Source: an uncultured Acetatifactor sp. (GTDB taxonomy: Bacteria; Bacillota; Clostridia; Lachnospirales; Lachnospiraceae). From it: 43,946 nucleotides of DNA. The notes beneath the pieces are model-generated. The model searched no databases and had not been told where the DNA came from. It was given only the letters and a program-made list of their open reading frames with translations. The DNA is taken from assembly GCA_910588225.1 (NCBI GenBank), contig CAJUQT010000037.1, positions 1-43,946 on the forward strand, written 5' to 3'. A program made the translations under genes and the position numbers. Shown one piece after another: positions 8,573 through 18,105 of the stretch. How positions within the stretch are numbered: position 1 is the stretch's first letter; every line of letters starts with the position of its first letter.

Positions 8573-9658
8573 TTATTTAGCGTTTTCCGCCTCGAACTTC
8601 TTCATGAACTCCACCAGCTTCTCCACGCCTTCCATGGGCATTGCATTGTAAATGCTGGCCCGCATACCGCCCACGGATCTGTGGCCTTTAAGATTCTCGA
8701 AGCCGGCTTCCTTTGCCTCTTTGACGAATTTCGCATCCAGCTCTTCGCTGCCGGTGACAAAAGGAACATTCATCAGGGAACGGTCCTCCTTCCGGACAGT
8801 GCCCCGGAACAGTTTGCTCTCGTCCAGAAAGTCATACAGAACCTTTGCCTTTTTCTCATTATATGCTTTCATGGCCTCCAGACCGCCCTGTTTCTTCAAC
8901 CATTTAAATACCTTACCACAGATATAGATACCGTATGCAGGCGGTGTATTATAAAGGGAATCATTGTCCGCATGGGTTTTATACTTCAGCATGGAAGGCG
9001 TACCGGGCAGCACATCTTCCGTAATCAAATCCTCGCGGATAATCACAATCACCACACCCGCAGGCCCTATGTTCTTCTGCACGCCGCCGTAAATGACACC
9101 ATACCTGGTCACATCCACGGGTTCAGACAGGAAGCAGCTGGACACATCCGCCACCAGAATTTTGCCCTTTGTATTTGGCAGAGTTTTAAACTTTGTGCCG
9201 TAAATGGTATTGTTCTCACAGATATAGACATAATCCGCATCTTCGCTGACAGGCAGATCAGAACAATCCGGAATATAGGAAAAAGTCTCATCTTCCGAGG
9301 AAGCAATTTTGTTAGCCTTACCGTAAATCTGCGCTTCCTGGTATGCCTTCTTCGCCCACTGCCCGGTCACAATATAATCCGCAACCTTATTCTTCATCAG
9401 ATTCATGGGAATCATGGCAAACTGCTGGCTGGCTCCCCCCTGAAGGAAAAGCACCTTGTAGTTGTCGGGGATCTTCATCAAATCACGCAAATCAGCCTCC
9501 GCCTCTTTGATAATTGTATCATATGCCTTGGAGCGGTGGCTCATCTCCATGACGGACATACCGGTCCCTCTGTAATCAAGCATCTCATCAGCAGCTTCCT
9601 GTAATACCTCTTCCGGCAGAACCGCAGGTCCCGCAGAAAAATTATACACTCTGGACAT
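8573..9658 (-). CDS. serC: Phosphoserine aminotransferase
   Basis: This 361-residue PLP enzyme transfers an amino group from glutamate to 3-phosphohydroxypyruvate to give phosphoserine, the step after SerA. Recognisable signatures are the N-terminal NFSAGPAVLPEEVL, GGASQQFAM (74-82), and the PLP lysine in GGVQKNIGPAG (K195). C-terminal SVGGMRASIYNAMP helps bind the substrate phosphate. AGGAGGAG precedes the ATG at 9658. The operon order is serC then serA. No phosphoserine phosphatase lies nearby. A structured leader of about 150 bases precedes the gene. Confidence 0.96.
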   Translation of the reverse strand: MSRVYNFSAGPAVLPEEVLQEAADEMLDYRGTGMSVMEMSHRSKAYDTIIKEAEADLRDLMKIPDNYKVLFLQGGASQQFAMIPMNLMKNKVADYIVTGQWAKKAYQEAQIYGKANKIASSEDETFSYIPDCSDLPVSEDADYVYICENNTIYGTKFKTLPNTKGKILVADVSSCFLSEPVDVTRYGVIYGGVQKNIGPAGVVIVIIREDLITEDVLPGTPSMLKYKTHADNDSLYNTPPAYGIYICGKVFKWLKKQGGLEAMKAYNEKKAKVLYDFLDESKLFRGTVRKEDRSLMNVPFVTGSEELDAKFVKEAKEAGFENLKGHRSVGGMRASIYNAMPMEGVEKLVEFMKKFEAENAK

Positions 9659-9841
9659 TTCTTCTCCTCCTGAATTTAGTTCCGCCGCAGTCTATCCGGC
9701 CCCACTCTGATCAAAAGGGTTCCTACTGCATGCGGCCAATTGGGTATAGTTCCTGCGGCATTTTGGTAATCCCTTATAGATTCCCGCCCGGATTTACACC
9801 TCATAATAGTATAGAATACTCGCTTCCGACACTTTAGTCAA
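9659..9841 (-). promoter_or_regulatory. Promoter and structured leader of serC-serA
   Basis: On the minus strand TTGACT (9836-9841), 17 bases and TATTCT (9813-9818) form a good promoter. The leader of about 150 bases contains ATCCGG near its start and CCGGAT near its end, and the pair GCCGCAG and CTGCGGC, so it can fold extensively. I looked for the T-box GGTGG-ACCGCG signature and did not find it. No known riboswitch class is recognised. Confidence 0.5.
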
Positions 9842-9875
9842 CTGCATTGTTAAATTATTTTAAATCAACTGATTC

Positions 9876-9921
9876 AAAAAAGGCAACAGCTCAGGCAGAT
9901 CACTGAGCTGTTGCCAAAAAA
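9876..9921. terminator. Strong bidirectional terminator
   Basis: A perfect 12-bp stem (GGCAACAGCTCA with TGAGCTGTTGCC) is flanked by six A on the left and six on the right (plus strand). It ends the leuB-ilvD-ilvB-transpeptidase operon 32 bases past the last stop and insulates serC. Confidence 0.9.
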
Positions 9922-9952
9922 GCAGCAGTTCAGCAGTCTGTCTGAACTGCCA
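9922..9952 (-). repeat. Dispersed hairpin repeat, copy A
   Basis: The minus strand reads GGCAGTTCAGACAGACTGCT followed by GAACTGCTGC. It starts at the base after the stop codon of the L,D-transpeptidase gene. It shares its arm and loop pattern (CAGTTCAGAYA then GAAYTG) with copies at 23146, 40537 and 42865. Confidence 0.65.
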
Positions 9953-11362
9953 TTAATAAAACATAATAACCGGCGTCCCGATTTCCACCATGTCATACAG
10001 TTCCGACATAATATCCGTTGGCGTATTGATGCAGCCGTGAGAGCCGTTGGTCTTGTAGATTTCCCCGCCGAATTTGGAGCGCCAGCTGGCATCATGAATG
10101 CCTATGTTGCCCTTGACCGGAACCCAGTATTTTACAAAGGAAGCATAACCCGGCCCCCGCAGCGTCCGGTTGCGCTCCTTTCCGTAGACAAAATTAATTC
10201 CCTGGGGTGTCCCCATTCTTCTTCCCGTATTGCCGGTGACAATATCAGTCTCCAGAATCCGTTCACCCTCCGCGTAATAATACATTTTCTGTTCTGTCAT
10301 ATCAATTTCGATATAGGTACCTCCGATATCGTCCCGCCCACGCACATATCCTTCCTGAAGATATGCAGGAATATGTATTTCTGTACCTGTCCTGTCATAT
10401 TCCGATTGAAGTGCTTCCAGAAGGTACTGCTTTTCTGCTTCTGTATCCAGCTCTGTCCCATAGGTAACGTATTTTACCGTAACGGTATCTCCTCTGGTAG
10501 CTTCAAATTCTTTTTCCGTATCACAGGTGTTGTAATCTGCTGCAAGCTGTTCCACCCAGCTTTGAACAGCCTCCTCGTCCACCATAATTTTACCGCTTTC
10601 ATCCAGAATCGGGCAGTCGTCTGCCCCCGCCTTCAGGAACTGCGCTGTGATATCGGGGGTAAATACAATTGTCTCTGCGCCCATATCATAGACAATTTTA
10701 CTGCTTTTGTCCGTATAGGCGCAAATCTGTCTCCAGAGCTCCCTCTGCGCTTTGTCCGTCGGGCTGTCGGAGAAGTCTTCATAACACGCCTCCAGATTCA
10801 CGGTAGTAACACCCTGTTCCAAACATTCTTTCAAAACAGAATACGCCTTTTCCTCGTTCAGCCGCCCTGCATTTCCATCCACAAAGTAAAATCCACTCTC
10901 ATCACGACGGACAACCGCTCCGTCCTCCATGTCTCTTTCTTTGCCAACGAAAGAAAGTGCTTCAAAACTTTTGCGGAGCTTTTCCTCCTCCGCCAGATAT
11001 TTTCCTGCTGTAATCACGCTGGAAACCGAATTATTCAGATTCTCCAGCCAGTCAAAAAATGTATTTTCCCGCAGATATGCTTTCAGCTCCGCAGTGTAAT
11101 CCGGTCTGATACCCGCGTCCTCCATATTTATTTCCCAGGAATTACCTTCCCCGTCCACCACTGTCAACATAGACGCTTCACATGCGTTCACCAGCTCTTC
11201 ATTTACCTGTTCTATGGTCTTCCCCGTACAGTACACTCCGTTAATCCAGGTATTGACAGGAAAATTATTGCGATAGTACAATGCGAGCGCCAGAAAACCT
11301 GCCAGGCCCAGCAGCAGACCGCAAAGCAAAAACACCAATAGGAAACGAAATATCTTTCTCAT
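9953..11362 (-). CDS. L,D-transpeptidase (YkuD) with peptidoglycan-binding region
   Basis: This 469-residue membrane-anchored enzyme has a signal-anchor segment at residues 5-30. It is followed by an extracellular region resembling the PG_binding_4/VanW-type repeats, then a C-terminal YkuD catalytic domain. The active-site motif is SHGCIN (about 441-446, catalytic C444) with the preceding GIHDASW histidine. YkuD enzymes form 3-3 cross-links or attach proteins to the wall. The stop of ilvB is only 9 bases upstream and the ribosome site before the ATG is weak, so translation may be coupled to ilvB. A D-alanine or branched-chain link is not evident. A strong terminator follows. An intact catalytic motif argues for activity. 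Confidence 0.92.
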   Translation of the reverse strand: MRKIFRFLLVFLLCGLLLGLAGFLALALYYRNNFPVNTWINGVYCTGKTIEQVNEELVNACEASMLTVVDGEGNSWEINMEDAGIRPDYTAELKAYLRENTFFDWLENLNNSVSSVITAGKYLAEEEKLRKSFEALSFVGKERDMEDGAVVRRDESGFYFVDGNAGRLNEEKAYSVLKECLEQGVTTVNLEACYEDFSDSPTDKAQRELWRQICAYTDKSSKIVYDMGAETIVFTPDITAQFLKAGADDCPILDESGKIMVDEEAVQSWVEQLAADYNTCDTEKEFEATRGDTVTVKYVTYGTELDTEAEKQYLLEALQSEYDRTGTEIHIPAYLQEGYVRGRDDIGGTYIEIDMTEQKMYYYAEGERILETDIVTGNTGRRMGTPQGINFVYGKERNRTLRGPGYASFVKYWVPVKGNIGIHDASWRSKFGGEIYKTNGSHGCINTPTDIMSELYDMVEIGTPVIMFY

Positions 11363-11371
11363 ATGAATCTA

Positions 11372-13042
11372 TTATCTTAAATCCTCCCCATCGAAGACTT
11401 CCGTAATAGAAGCTCCCGCAGGAACCATGGGAAATACCTTGTCATCCTCGGGAATCATGCATTCGATTAATACCGGTGCTTTCAGAGCAATGGCTTTCTC
11501 CAGGGCAGGTCCGATCTCCTCCTTCTCCGTTACTCGAATGGCCGCACAGCCCAGGCCTTCCGCAACCTTGCAGAAGTCAACCTTATCGCTGAGAATTGTC
11601 TGTGAATATCGCTTTCCGTAGAACAATGTCTGCCACTGACGGACCATTCCCAGCACATGATTGTTAATGACAATCTGTATTATGGGAATATGATAGCGGC
11701 TGGCCGTAGCCAGTTCATTCATATTCATGCGGAAGCACCCGTCCCCGGCAATGTTAATGCATATCCTATCCGGCTGGCCAATCTGTGCGCCTATACAGGC
11801 TCCCAGACCATATCCCATAGTGCCCAGACCACCTGATGACAGAAATGTACGGGGTTTCGTATAATGATAATACTGTGCCGCCCACATCTGGTGCTGTCCT
11901 ACATCCGTGGTAATCAAAGCCTCTCCCTCTGTCACTCTGTCAATAGTCTCCATTACATACGGACAGGACAGACGGGTCGCATCATACCGCAGCGGATATT
12001 TTTCCTTCAGCTCTGTAATGGTACGCATCCACTCTCCATGCTCCTTTGGCGTCAGATACCCGTTCAGCTTCTGAAGCACTACTTTTAAATCTCCCACCAG
12101 ACTTGCGTCTACACGAATATTTTTATTGATTTCCGCCGCATCCACATCGATGTGAATGATTTTGGCATCTTCTGCAAATTTCCCCGGATTGCCGATCACA
12201 CGGTCGGAAAACCTGGCCCCCAGAGCAATCAGTAAGTCGCACTGGCTGACGCCCAGATTGGAGGTCTTCGTGCCATGCATGCCAATCATACCAGTATAGC
12301 GGGGGCTCCTGCCGTCAAAGCCGCCCTTCCCCATCAAAGTATCGCACACAGGAGCGTCTATCAGCTCCGCGAAAGCGGCAACCTCTTCACAGGCATCCGA
12401 AATAATGGCTCCGCCGCCCAGATAAATATAAGGCCTCTTCGCCGCCATAATATAATCTGCCACCTGCTTCAGCTCCTCCTTGGAACAAAGGCAGACAGGC
12501 TCCTGCTTTTCCGGAAACACAGCCGTATATTCACAGACTGCCGCCGTTACGTCTTTTGTAATGTCCACCAGCACAGGACCGGGCCGGCCGCTTCTGGCAA
12601 TGGCAAAGGCTCTTCTCAGGGTATCCGCCAGCTCATTCACGTTTTTTACAATATACCCATGCTTTGTGATTGGCATGGTCACGCCTGCAATATCCACCTC
12701 CTGAAAGCTGTCCTTCCCCAGCATAGGAAGCGTCACATTTGCTGTAATGGCTACCATGGGAACAGAATCCATATAGGCTGTGGCAATCCCCGTCACCAGA
12801 TTCGTTGCCCCCGGGCCACTTGTAGCCATACAAACCCCTACTTTTCCAGTGGCTCTCGCATAGCCGTCCGCCGCGTGGGCTGCCCCTTGCTCATGGGATG
12901 TCAGAATATGTCTGATTTCATCGCTGTGTTTATAAAGAGCATCATATATATTGAGAATAGAACCGCCCGGATAGCCGAACACAGTATCCACACCCTGTTC
13001 CTTTAAACATTCCACAACAATTTCCGAACCGTTTAACTGCAT
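11372..13042 (-). CDS. ilvB: Acetolactate synthase, large (catalytic) subunit
   Basis: This 556-residue thiamine-diphosphate enzyme condenses two pyruvates to acetolactate, or pyruvate with 2-oxobutyrate, in valine, leucine and isoleucine synthesis. N-terminal FGYPGGSILNIYD and the catalytic-glutamate region TSHEQGAAHAADGYARATG are present. A central FAD/TH3-like domain follows, with the C-terminal ThDP motif beginning GDGCFRMNMNEL. A TTG six codons upstream (13060) also opens the frame but overlaps the ribosome site GGAGGAG. The ATG at 13042 is correctly spaced and was chosen. ilvD ends 46 bases upstream. No regulatory small subunit gene (ilvN) and no ilvC occur in the window. Confidence 0.95.
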   Translation of the reverse strand: MQLNGSEIVVECLKEQGVDTVFGYPGGSILNIYDALYKHSDEIRHILTSHEQGAAHAADGYARATGKVGVCMATSGPGATNLVTGIATAYMDSVPMVAITANVTLPMLGKDSFQEVDIAGVTMPITKHGYIVKNVNELADTLRRAFAIARSGRPGPVLVDITKDVTAAVCEYTAVFPEKQEPVCLCSKEELKQVADYIMAAKRPYIYLGGGAIISDACEEVAAFAELIDAPVCDTLMGKGGFDGRSPRYTGMIGMHGTKTSNLGVSQCDLLIALGARFSDRVIGNPGKFAEDAKIIHIDVDAAEINKNIRVDASLVGDLKVVLQKLNGYLTPKEHGEWMRTITELKEKYPLRYDATRLSCPYVMETIDRVTEGEALITTDVGQHQMWAAQYYHYTKPRTFLSSGGLGTMGYGLGACIGAQIGQPDRICINIAGDGCFRMNMNELATASRYHIPIIQIVINNHVLGMVRQWQTLFYGKRYSQTILSDKVDFCKVAEGLGCAAIRVTEKEEIGPALEKAIALKAPVLIECMIPEDDKVFPMVPAGASITEVFDGEDLR

Positions 13043-13088
13043 CTCATTCTCCTCCGTCAATATTTATCTGTTCCGGGACAGAATCCGA

Positions 13089-14759
13089 TCACCTGCCCGG
13101 GAATTCCAGCACCGCTCCCCGGTTCCCACTGGTCACCAGCTCCCGGTACCTGGACAGATATCCTGTGGTCACTTTAGGCTCCCTGGGCTGCCATTTTGCT
13201 TTTCTCTGCGCCAGAACTTCATCGGACACCAGAATATCCAGCCTGTTCTCAGGGATATTGATGCTGATGATATCTCCTTCTTCCACCAGAGCAATGGGAC
13301 CGCCCACCGCTGCTTCCGGAGACACATGGCCGATGGAAGCGCCTCTGGAGGCGCCGGAAAACCGTCCGTCCGTAATCAACGCCACGCTGGAACCCAGACC
13401 CATGCCCGCAATAGCGGAAGTGGGATTCAGCATCTCCCTCATGCCGGGACCTCCCTTGGGTCCCTCATAGCGGATCACCACCACATCTCCTGCCACAATT
13501 TTACCGTTTTTGATGGCATCGATGGCGTCTTCCTCACAGTCAAACACCCTTGCAGGCCCCTGATGTACCAGCATCTCCGGCACCACTGCGGAACGCTTCA
13601 CCACGCCGCTGTCAGGTGCCAGATTTCCTTTCAGGATGGCAATGCCGCCGGTCTCGGAATAAGGATTTTCCGCAGGACGAATCACCTCCGGATTCAGATT
13701 CTTACAATTTGCAATATTTTCTCCGATTGTGGTGCCGTTGACGGTCATACAGCCCAGATTCAGCAGATTCTTTTTCGTCAGCTCATTCATCACCGCATAG
13801 ACACCGCCGGCCTCATTCAGGTCTTCCATATAAGTAGGCCCGGCCGGTGCCAGATGACACAGATTAGGTGTCTTCGCAGACAGCTCATTGGCAATGTCAA
13901 GATTCAGCTCCACGCCTGCCTCTCTCGCAATGGCGGGAATGTGCAGCATGGTATTGGTGGAACAGCCCAGCGCCATATCCACAGTCAGAGCATTCATGAA
14001 CGCCTCTTCTGTCATAATGTCCCGGGGTTTGATATCCTTTTCCACCAGCTCCATAATCTTCATGCCGGCGTGCTTTGCCAGACGGATACGCTCGGAATAG
14101 ACGGCGGGAATGGTACCATTGCCCCTAAGCCCCATTCCGATGGCCTCTGTCAGACAGTTCATGGAATTGGCCGTATACATACCAGAACAGGAACCGCAGG
14201 TAGGACAGACCTTCTCTTCATATTCGCAAAGTTCTTCCATAGTCATGGTGCCGGCTGCCACACTGCCCACAGCCTCGAACATAGATGACAGACTCTTTTT
14301 CTGTCCGTGAATGCGTCCTGCCAACATGGGGCCGCCCGACACAAAAATCGTTGGAACATTTACCCTGGCCGCTGCCATCAGCAGTCCCGGCACATTTTTG
14401 TCACAGTTTGGAATGCATACAAGCCCGTCAAAACCGTGAGCCAGCGCCATACATTCCGTACTGTCCGCAATCAGATCTCTGGTCACCAGAGAATACTTCA
14501 TGCCCACATGTCCCATTGCAATCCCGTCGCACACCGCAATGGCAGGGAACATCACCGGCGTACCGCCTGCCATAGCCACTCCCAGCTTCACAGCCTCGGC
14601 AATCTTGTCAAGGTTCATATGACCCGGAACTATTTCATTATAAGAACACACAATGCCGATCAACGGACGCTGTCTCTCTTCCTCCGTGTACCCCAATGCA
14701 TTGAACAAACTTCTGTGGGGTGCCTGAGCCGTACCCTTCTTTACTGAATCGCTTCTCAT
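13089..14759 (-). CDS. ilvD: Dihydroxy-acid dehydratase
   Basis: This 556-residue iron-sulfur enzyme dehydrates 2,3-dihydroxyacids to 2-oxoacids, the step shared by valine and isoleucine synthesis. Fe-S and metal-binding signatures are visible as CIPNCDKNVPG and CPTCGSCSGMYTANSM. The conserved RYEGPKGGPGMREM and TDGRFSGASRG segments near the C-terminus complete the active site. AAAGGTGAG precedes the ATG at 14759. It lies between leuB (188 bases upstream) and ilvB, and all three belong to branched-chain synthesis. The 188-base gap upstream could hold an internal promoter, but no convincing one was found. Confidence 0.96.
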   Translation of the reverse strand: MRSDSVKKGTAQAPHRSLFNALGYTEEERQRPLIGIVCSYNEIVPGHMNLDKIAEAVKLGVAMAGGTPVMFPAIAVCDGIAMGHVGMKYSLVTRDLIADSTECMALAHGFDGLVCIPNCDKNVPGLLMAAARVNVPTIFVSGGPMLAGRIHGQKKSLSSMFEAVGSVAAGTMTMEELCEYEEKVCPTCGSCSGMYTANSMNCLTEAIGMGLRGNGTIPAVYSERIRLAKHAGMKIMELVEKDIKPRDIMTEEAFMNALTVDMALGCSTNTMLHIPAIAREAGVELNLDIANELSAKTPNLCHLAPAGPTYMEDLNEAGGVYAVMNELTKKNLLNLGCMTVNGTTIGENIANCKNLNPEVIRPAENPYSETGGIAILKGNLAPDSGVVKRSAVVPEMLVHQGPARVFDCEEDAIDAIKNGKIVAGDVVVIRYEGPKGGPGMREMLNPTSAIAGMGLGSSVALITDGRFSGASRGASIGHVSPEAAVGGPIALVEEGDIISINIPENRLDILVSDEVLAQRKAKWQPREPKVTTGYLSRYRELVTSGNRGAVLEFPGR

Positions 14760-14947
14760 TTTCTCTCACCTTTCTTAAATACAATGGCTTTATAAACGTA
14801 ATTCTATTAGCTTCTTAAAATTGCTATCTACTCAATATAAAAGGACGTCCCCGATATTTTGTGTTTCACCGTCCGTTCAATAGCGTCATTGTTCTGATTG
14901 TATACAGCATTGAATTATCCTTCAAGTTTTCATATAATATTCCAAAT

Positions 14948-16033
14948 TTACCGAATCCGCTCCGCCAGCAAGTCACCCATTCTGCTGCAGCCAACTTTTT
15001 CACAGCCTTCTGACATAATGTCCCCTGTGCGGAACCCTTCTGTCAGTACCTTCTTCACCGCTTTTTCTATGGCATCCGCCTCCTTATCCAGGTCAAAGCT
15101 GTAACGCAGCATCATGGCAGCGCTCAGCACTGTGGCTATGGGATTCGCAATATCCTTACCCGCAATATCCGGAGCGGAACCGTGGCTGGGCTCATAGAGA
15201 CCAAACTTGCTGTCGTTCAGGCTGGCGCTGGCAAGCATACCGATGGAGCCGGTTACCATGCTGGCCTCGTCGGAAAGAATGTCTCCGAACATGTTTTCCG
15301 TGAGGATCACATCAAACTGGGCCGGATCCTTCACCAGCTGCATGGCACAGTTGTCCACCAGCATATGCTCCAGCTTCACCTCCGGGTAGTCCTTCGCCAC
15401 CTCTTCCACCACTTTTCTCCAGAGTCTGGAAGAATCCAGCACATTGGCCTTGTCCACACTGGTCACTTTCTTCCGACGTTTCATGGCTATGTCAAAACCC
15501 TTTATTGCAATGCGCCGGATCTCATTCTCGTCATATGTCAACGTATCCACAGCCTTCATCACACCGTTCTCTTCAAAGGTTTTCCGTTCTCCGAAATACA
15601 GGCCTCCTGTCAGCTCCCGCATAATCATCATGTCAAAGCCGGCCTTGCTGATTTCCTCTTTCAGGGGACAGGCTCCTGCCAATTCATCATACAGCACTGC
15701 CGGACGCAGATTTGCAAACAGATTCAACGCTTTTCTGATGGCCAGAAGTCCTGCTTCCGGACGCAGGTTGGGAGGAAGCTTATACCAGGGAGAAGTGGTG
15801 GTATCTCCGCCGATGGAGCCCATCAGCACCGCATCCGCCGCCTTCGCTTTCGCCACCGCTTCCTCTGTCAGCGGCACTCCGTGCACATCGATAGACGCAC
15901 CTCCCATAAGAATATCATCAAAAATCATTTTATGTCCATATACGGAAGCCGTCTTCTCAAGCACCTTCTTCGCTTCCGCTATAATCTCCGGCCCGATACC
16001 GTCGCCGGGAATACATGTGATATGTAATTCCAT
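14948..16033 (-). CDS. leuB: 3-isopropylmalate dehydrogenase
   Basis: This 361-residue enzyme oxidises and decarboxylates 3-isopropylmalate in leucine synthesis. It has the N-terminal IPGDGIGPE signature and the substrate segment LRPEAGLLAIRK. The arginine, tyrosine and lysine residues of the active site are visible (MIMRELTGGLYFG and VDKANVL). The metal and NAD site follows (LTENMFGDILSDE, then EPSHGSAPDIAGK). The frame is open 47 codons further upstream, but that stretch is hydrophobic and atypical. The ATG at 16033 has GGAGGG six bases before it and begins MELHITCIPGDG. It leads the operon with ilvD and ilvB. leuA, leuC and leuD are not in the window. Confidence 0.96.
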   Translation of the reverse strand: MELHITCIPGDGIGPEIIAEAKKVLEKTASVYGHKMIFDDILMGGASIDVHGVPLTEEAVAKAKAADAVLMGSIGGDTTTSPWYKLPPNLRPEAGLLAIRKALNLFANLRPAVLYDELAGACPLKEEISKAGFDMMIMRELTGGLYFGERKTFEENGVMKAVDTLTYDENEIRRIAIKGFDIAMKRRKKVTSVDKANVLDSSRLWRKVVEEVAKDYPEVKLEHMLVDNCAMQLVKDPAQFDVILTENMFGDILSDEASMVTGSIGMLASASLNDSKFGLYEPSHGSAPDIAGKDIANPIATVLSAAMMLRYSFDLDKEADAIEKAVKKVLTEGFRTGDIMSEGCEKVGCSRMGDLLAERIR

Positions 16034-16337
16034 ATCCCTCCGTCCTTTCCTGTCAAGCAGCGTATTCTGCCGCTTTTTCGATTCTATTATAATACCTGAT
16101 TCAAATGTAAATAGCAACAAAATATTATGAAAAATCAAGCACAAGCATAACAGAAGTGCGATTCTACAGCGCATCCAGATTCCTGCATCCTATTCTTTCC
16201 ACCGGACATCTGCATTTCTTTGTCTTTTATCATAGCTGATTCCAAACGGCAGATAATTACCTTAAATGAGTTTATTCCTTTTCTGATTTTACAGCAAACG
16301 CAGCATATTGTCAAAGGTTCATGCAATTTGATAAGCG
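16034..16337. other. Intergenic stretch upstream of leuB with only a possible promoter
   Basis: About 300 bases between the leuB start and the yajC terminator hold no supported gene. A minus-strand TATAAT (16086-16091) could serve leuB, but its -35 match is poor. I searched for a leucine T-box signature and found none. Confidence 0.5.
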
Positions 16338-16368
16338 CAAAAAGACCGGTCACTATCCACACCGGTCT
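16338..16368 (-). terminator. Terminator after yajC
   Basis: On the minus strand an 8-bp stem (AGACCGGT with ACCGGTCT), 10-base loop, then TTTTTG. It lies 66 bases past the yajC stop. Confidence 0.8.
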
Positions 16369-16433
16369 CTCATTTCCTATTCAGTTGTATAAAATATCCT
16401 GTTCTTCGTCCAACATATCCATCCGGCAAAGTC

Positions 16434-16754
16434 TCAGTTCTCTCCGGGCTTCTCCACACGGTTGATGGCTGATTTTTCCATGGGGATACGACAGTTCTTG
16501 TTGCTGCCGAACTCTACAATCACCATGTCATCATTGATGTCAATCACAATTCCGTAAAAGCCCGAAGTAGTCAGCACACAGTCGCCGATTTCCAGTGCCG
16601 AAATCATGGCTGCAACTCTCTTCTTCTCCTTGCTCTGGGGACGTATCAGGAAAAACCACATGGCGCCAATGACAACAGCATACATAAGAAACATACTGAT
16701 CAGGCTGATTCCTCCCGCCGCGGGATCTGCCGCCGCATCTAATAAAATACCCAT
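16434..16754 (-). CDS. yajC: Preprotein translocase subunit YajC
   Basis: This 106-residue protein has one membrane segment (about residues 18-38), followed directly by the family signature FFLIRPQSKEKKR. A small cytoplasmic SH3-like domain follows (IGDCVLTTSGFYGIVIDI). YajC associates with SecDF and YidC at the translocon. The frame is open 32 codons upstream of the chosen ATG. That ATG (16754) has GGAGG in place and starts just before the membrane segment as in homologues. tgt lies 142 bases upstream, the usual neighbour in bacteria. The secDF genes are not present here. Confidence 0.93.
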   Translation of the reverse strand: MGILLDAAADPAAGGISLISMFLMYAVVIGAMWFFLIRPQSKEKKRVAAMISALEIGDCVLTTSGFYGIVIDINDDMVIVEFGSNKNCRIPMEKSAINRVEKPGEN

Positions 16755-16896
16755 TTTTCCTCCATTCCGACTAAATGTCTGTACCGGTAAACCGCCCGCC
16801 CTGCCTTCGCCGTTCGAACCGTTCCCTCTGCTGAAATGTTTTCCTCTCAAATTCCATTATCATGAAACCACAATAGGTATCATACACAAAAAACCC

Positions 16897-18033
16897 TTAT
16901 TGGTCAAGGGGATTTATTCCTGTCAGCTTCCGTTTTTTGTATTCCGCAAATCTGCCCTCATCCAGCGCATCCCGGATTTCTTCCATCATGGTATTGTAAA
17001 AGTATAAATTGTGAAGTACACAGAGGCGCATCCCCAACATTTCTTTTGCCTTCAGCAAATGGCGGATATAGGCTCTGGAATACCGTCTGCATGCCGGACA
17101 GCCGCAGCCCTCCTCTATGGGTCTGTCATCCAGCTCATATTTTGCATTGAACAGATTGATTTTTCCCTGATTGGTGTATAAATGTCCATGTCGGCCGTTC
17201 CTGGTGGGATAGACGCAGTCGAAGAAGTCGATTCCCCGCTCCACCCCCTCCAGAATATTAGCAGGCGTCCCCACCCCCATCAGATAAGTGGGCTTGTCCT
17301 TCGGCAGAAAAGGAATCACCTCATCCAGAATGTGGTACATCTCCTCATGGGTTTCCCCTACTGCCAGGCCTCCCACTGCATAACCGTCCAGCTCCATTTC
17401 CGATATTCTCCTGGCATGTGCAATCCGAATATCGGGATATATGGCACCCTGGTTAATCCCGAAAAGCAGCTGTTCCCGATTAATGGTATCCTCCAGGTGA
17501 TTTAATCGCGCCATCTCCTTTTTACAGCGTTCCAGCCATCTGGCCGTGCGGTCCACCGACGCCTGTACATAGCTCCTGTCCGCCTTGCTGGGCGCACATT
17601 CGTCAAATGCCATGGCAATAGTGGAACCCAGATTGGATTGAATCTGCATGCTCTCTTCCGGGCCCATGAAAATCTTCCGCCCGTCAATATGAGAGTGAAA
17701 ATAGACCCCTTCCTCTTTGATTTTCCGCAGGCCTGCCAGAGAAAATACCTGAAATCCTCCAGAGTCCGTAAGTATAGGTCTGTCCCATGACATAAATTTA
17801 TGCAGGCCGCCCAGCTGTCGGATGATTTTATCCCCCGGGCGCACATGCAGATGATAGGTATTGGACAATTCCACCTGGGTCTTAATCTGCTCCAGATCCG
17901 AGGTGGCCACAGCGCCTTTAATGGCAGCCACGGTTCCCACATTCATAAATAAAGGAGTCTGCACTGTCCCGTGAACAGTCTCAAGCTCCGCTCTTTTTGC
18001 TCGTCCTTCCTGTTTTAAAATACGATAATGCAT
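16897..18033 (-). CDS. tgt: tRNA-guanine transglycosylase
   Basis: This 378-residue enzyme exchanges guanine 34 of tRNAs with GUN anticodons for preQ1 during queuosine synthesis. Nucleophile and substrate residues lie in TDSGGFQVFSL and FDCVYPTRNGRHG. The zinc site is CGCPACRRYSRAYIRHL, with the later histidine in LHNLYFY. The length fits the family. The ATG at 18033 has GGGAGG about 12 bases before it. It is followed 142 bases later by yajC and is separated from aroC upstream by a terminator. The tRNAs in the window (Met CAU, Val UAC) are not substrates. Confidence 0.96.
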   Translation of the reverse strand: MHYRILKQEGRAKRAELETVHGTVQTPLFMNVGTVAAIKGAVATSDLEQIKTQVELSNTYHLHVRPGDKIIRQLGGLHKFMSWDRPILTDSGGFQVFSLAGLRKIKEEGVYFHSHIDGRKIFMGPEESMQIQSNLGSTIAMAFDECAPSKADRSYVQASVDRTARWLERCKKEMARLNHLEDTINREQLLFGINQGAIYPDIRIAHARRISEMELDGYAVGGLAVGETHEEMYHILDEVIPFLPKDKPTYLMGVGTPANILEGVERGIDFFDCVYPTRNGRHGHLYTNQGKINLFNAKYELDDRPIEEGCGCPACRRYSRAYIRHLLKAKEMLGMRLCVLHNLYFYNTMMEEIRDALDEGRFAEYKKRKLTGINPLDQ

Positions 18034-18105
18034 CTATCGCCATCCTCCCTGTCATTCACTCTGACCCTGCAGTCCTCTGCAGTCTAACTCATATCTGCAA
18101 TATTC

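Noticed and set aside
9659..9818. Serine T-box before serC
   Set aside because: The conserved GGTGG-ACCGCG core and stem I motifs are absent. Only AGTGGGGCCGG is faintly similar.
16034..16337. Leucine T-box or leader peptide before leuB
   Set aside because: There is no T-box core and no short ORF with runs of leucine codons near a terminator.
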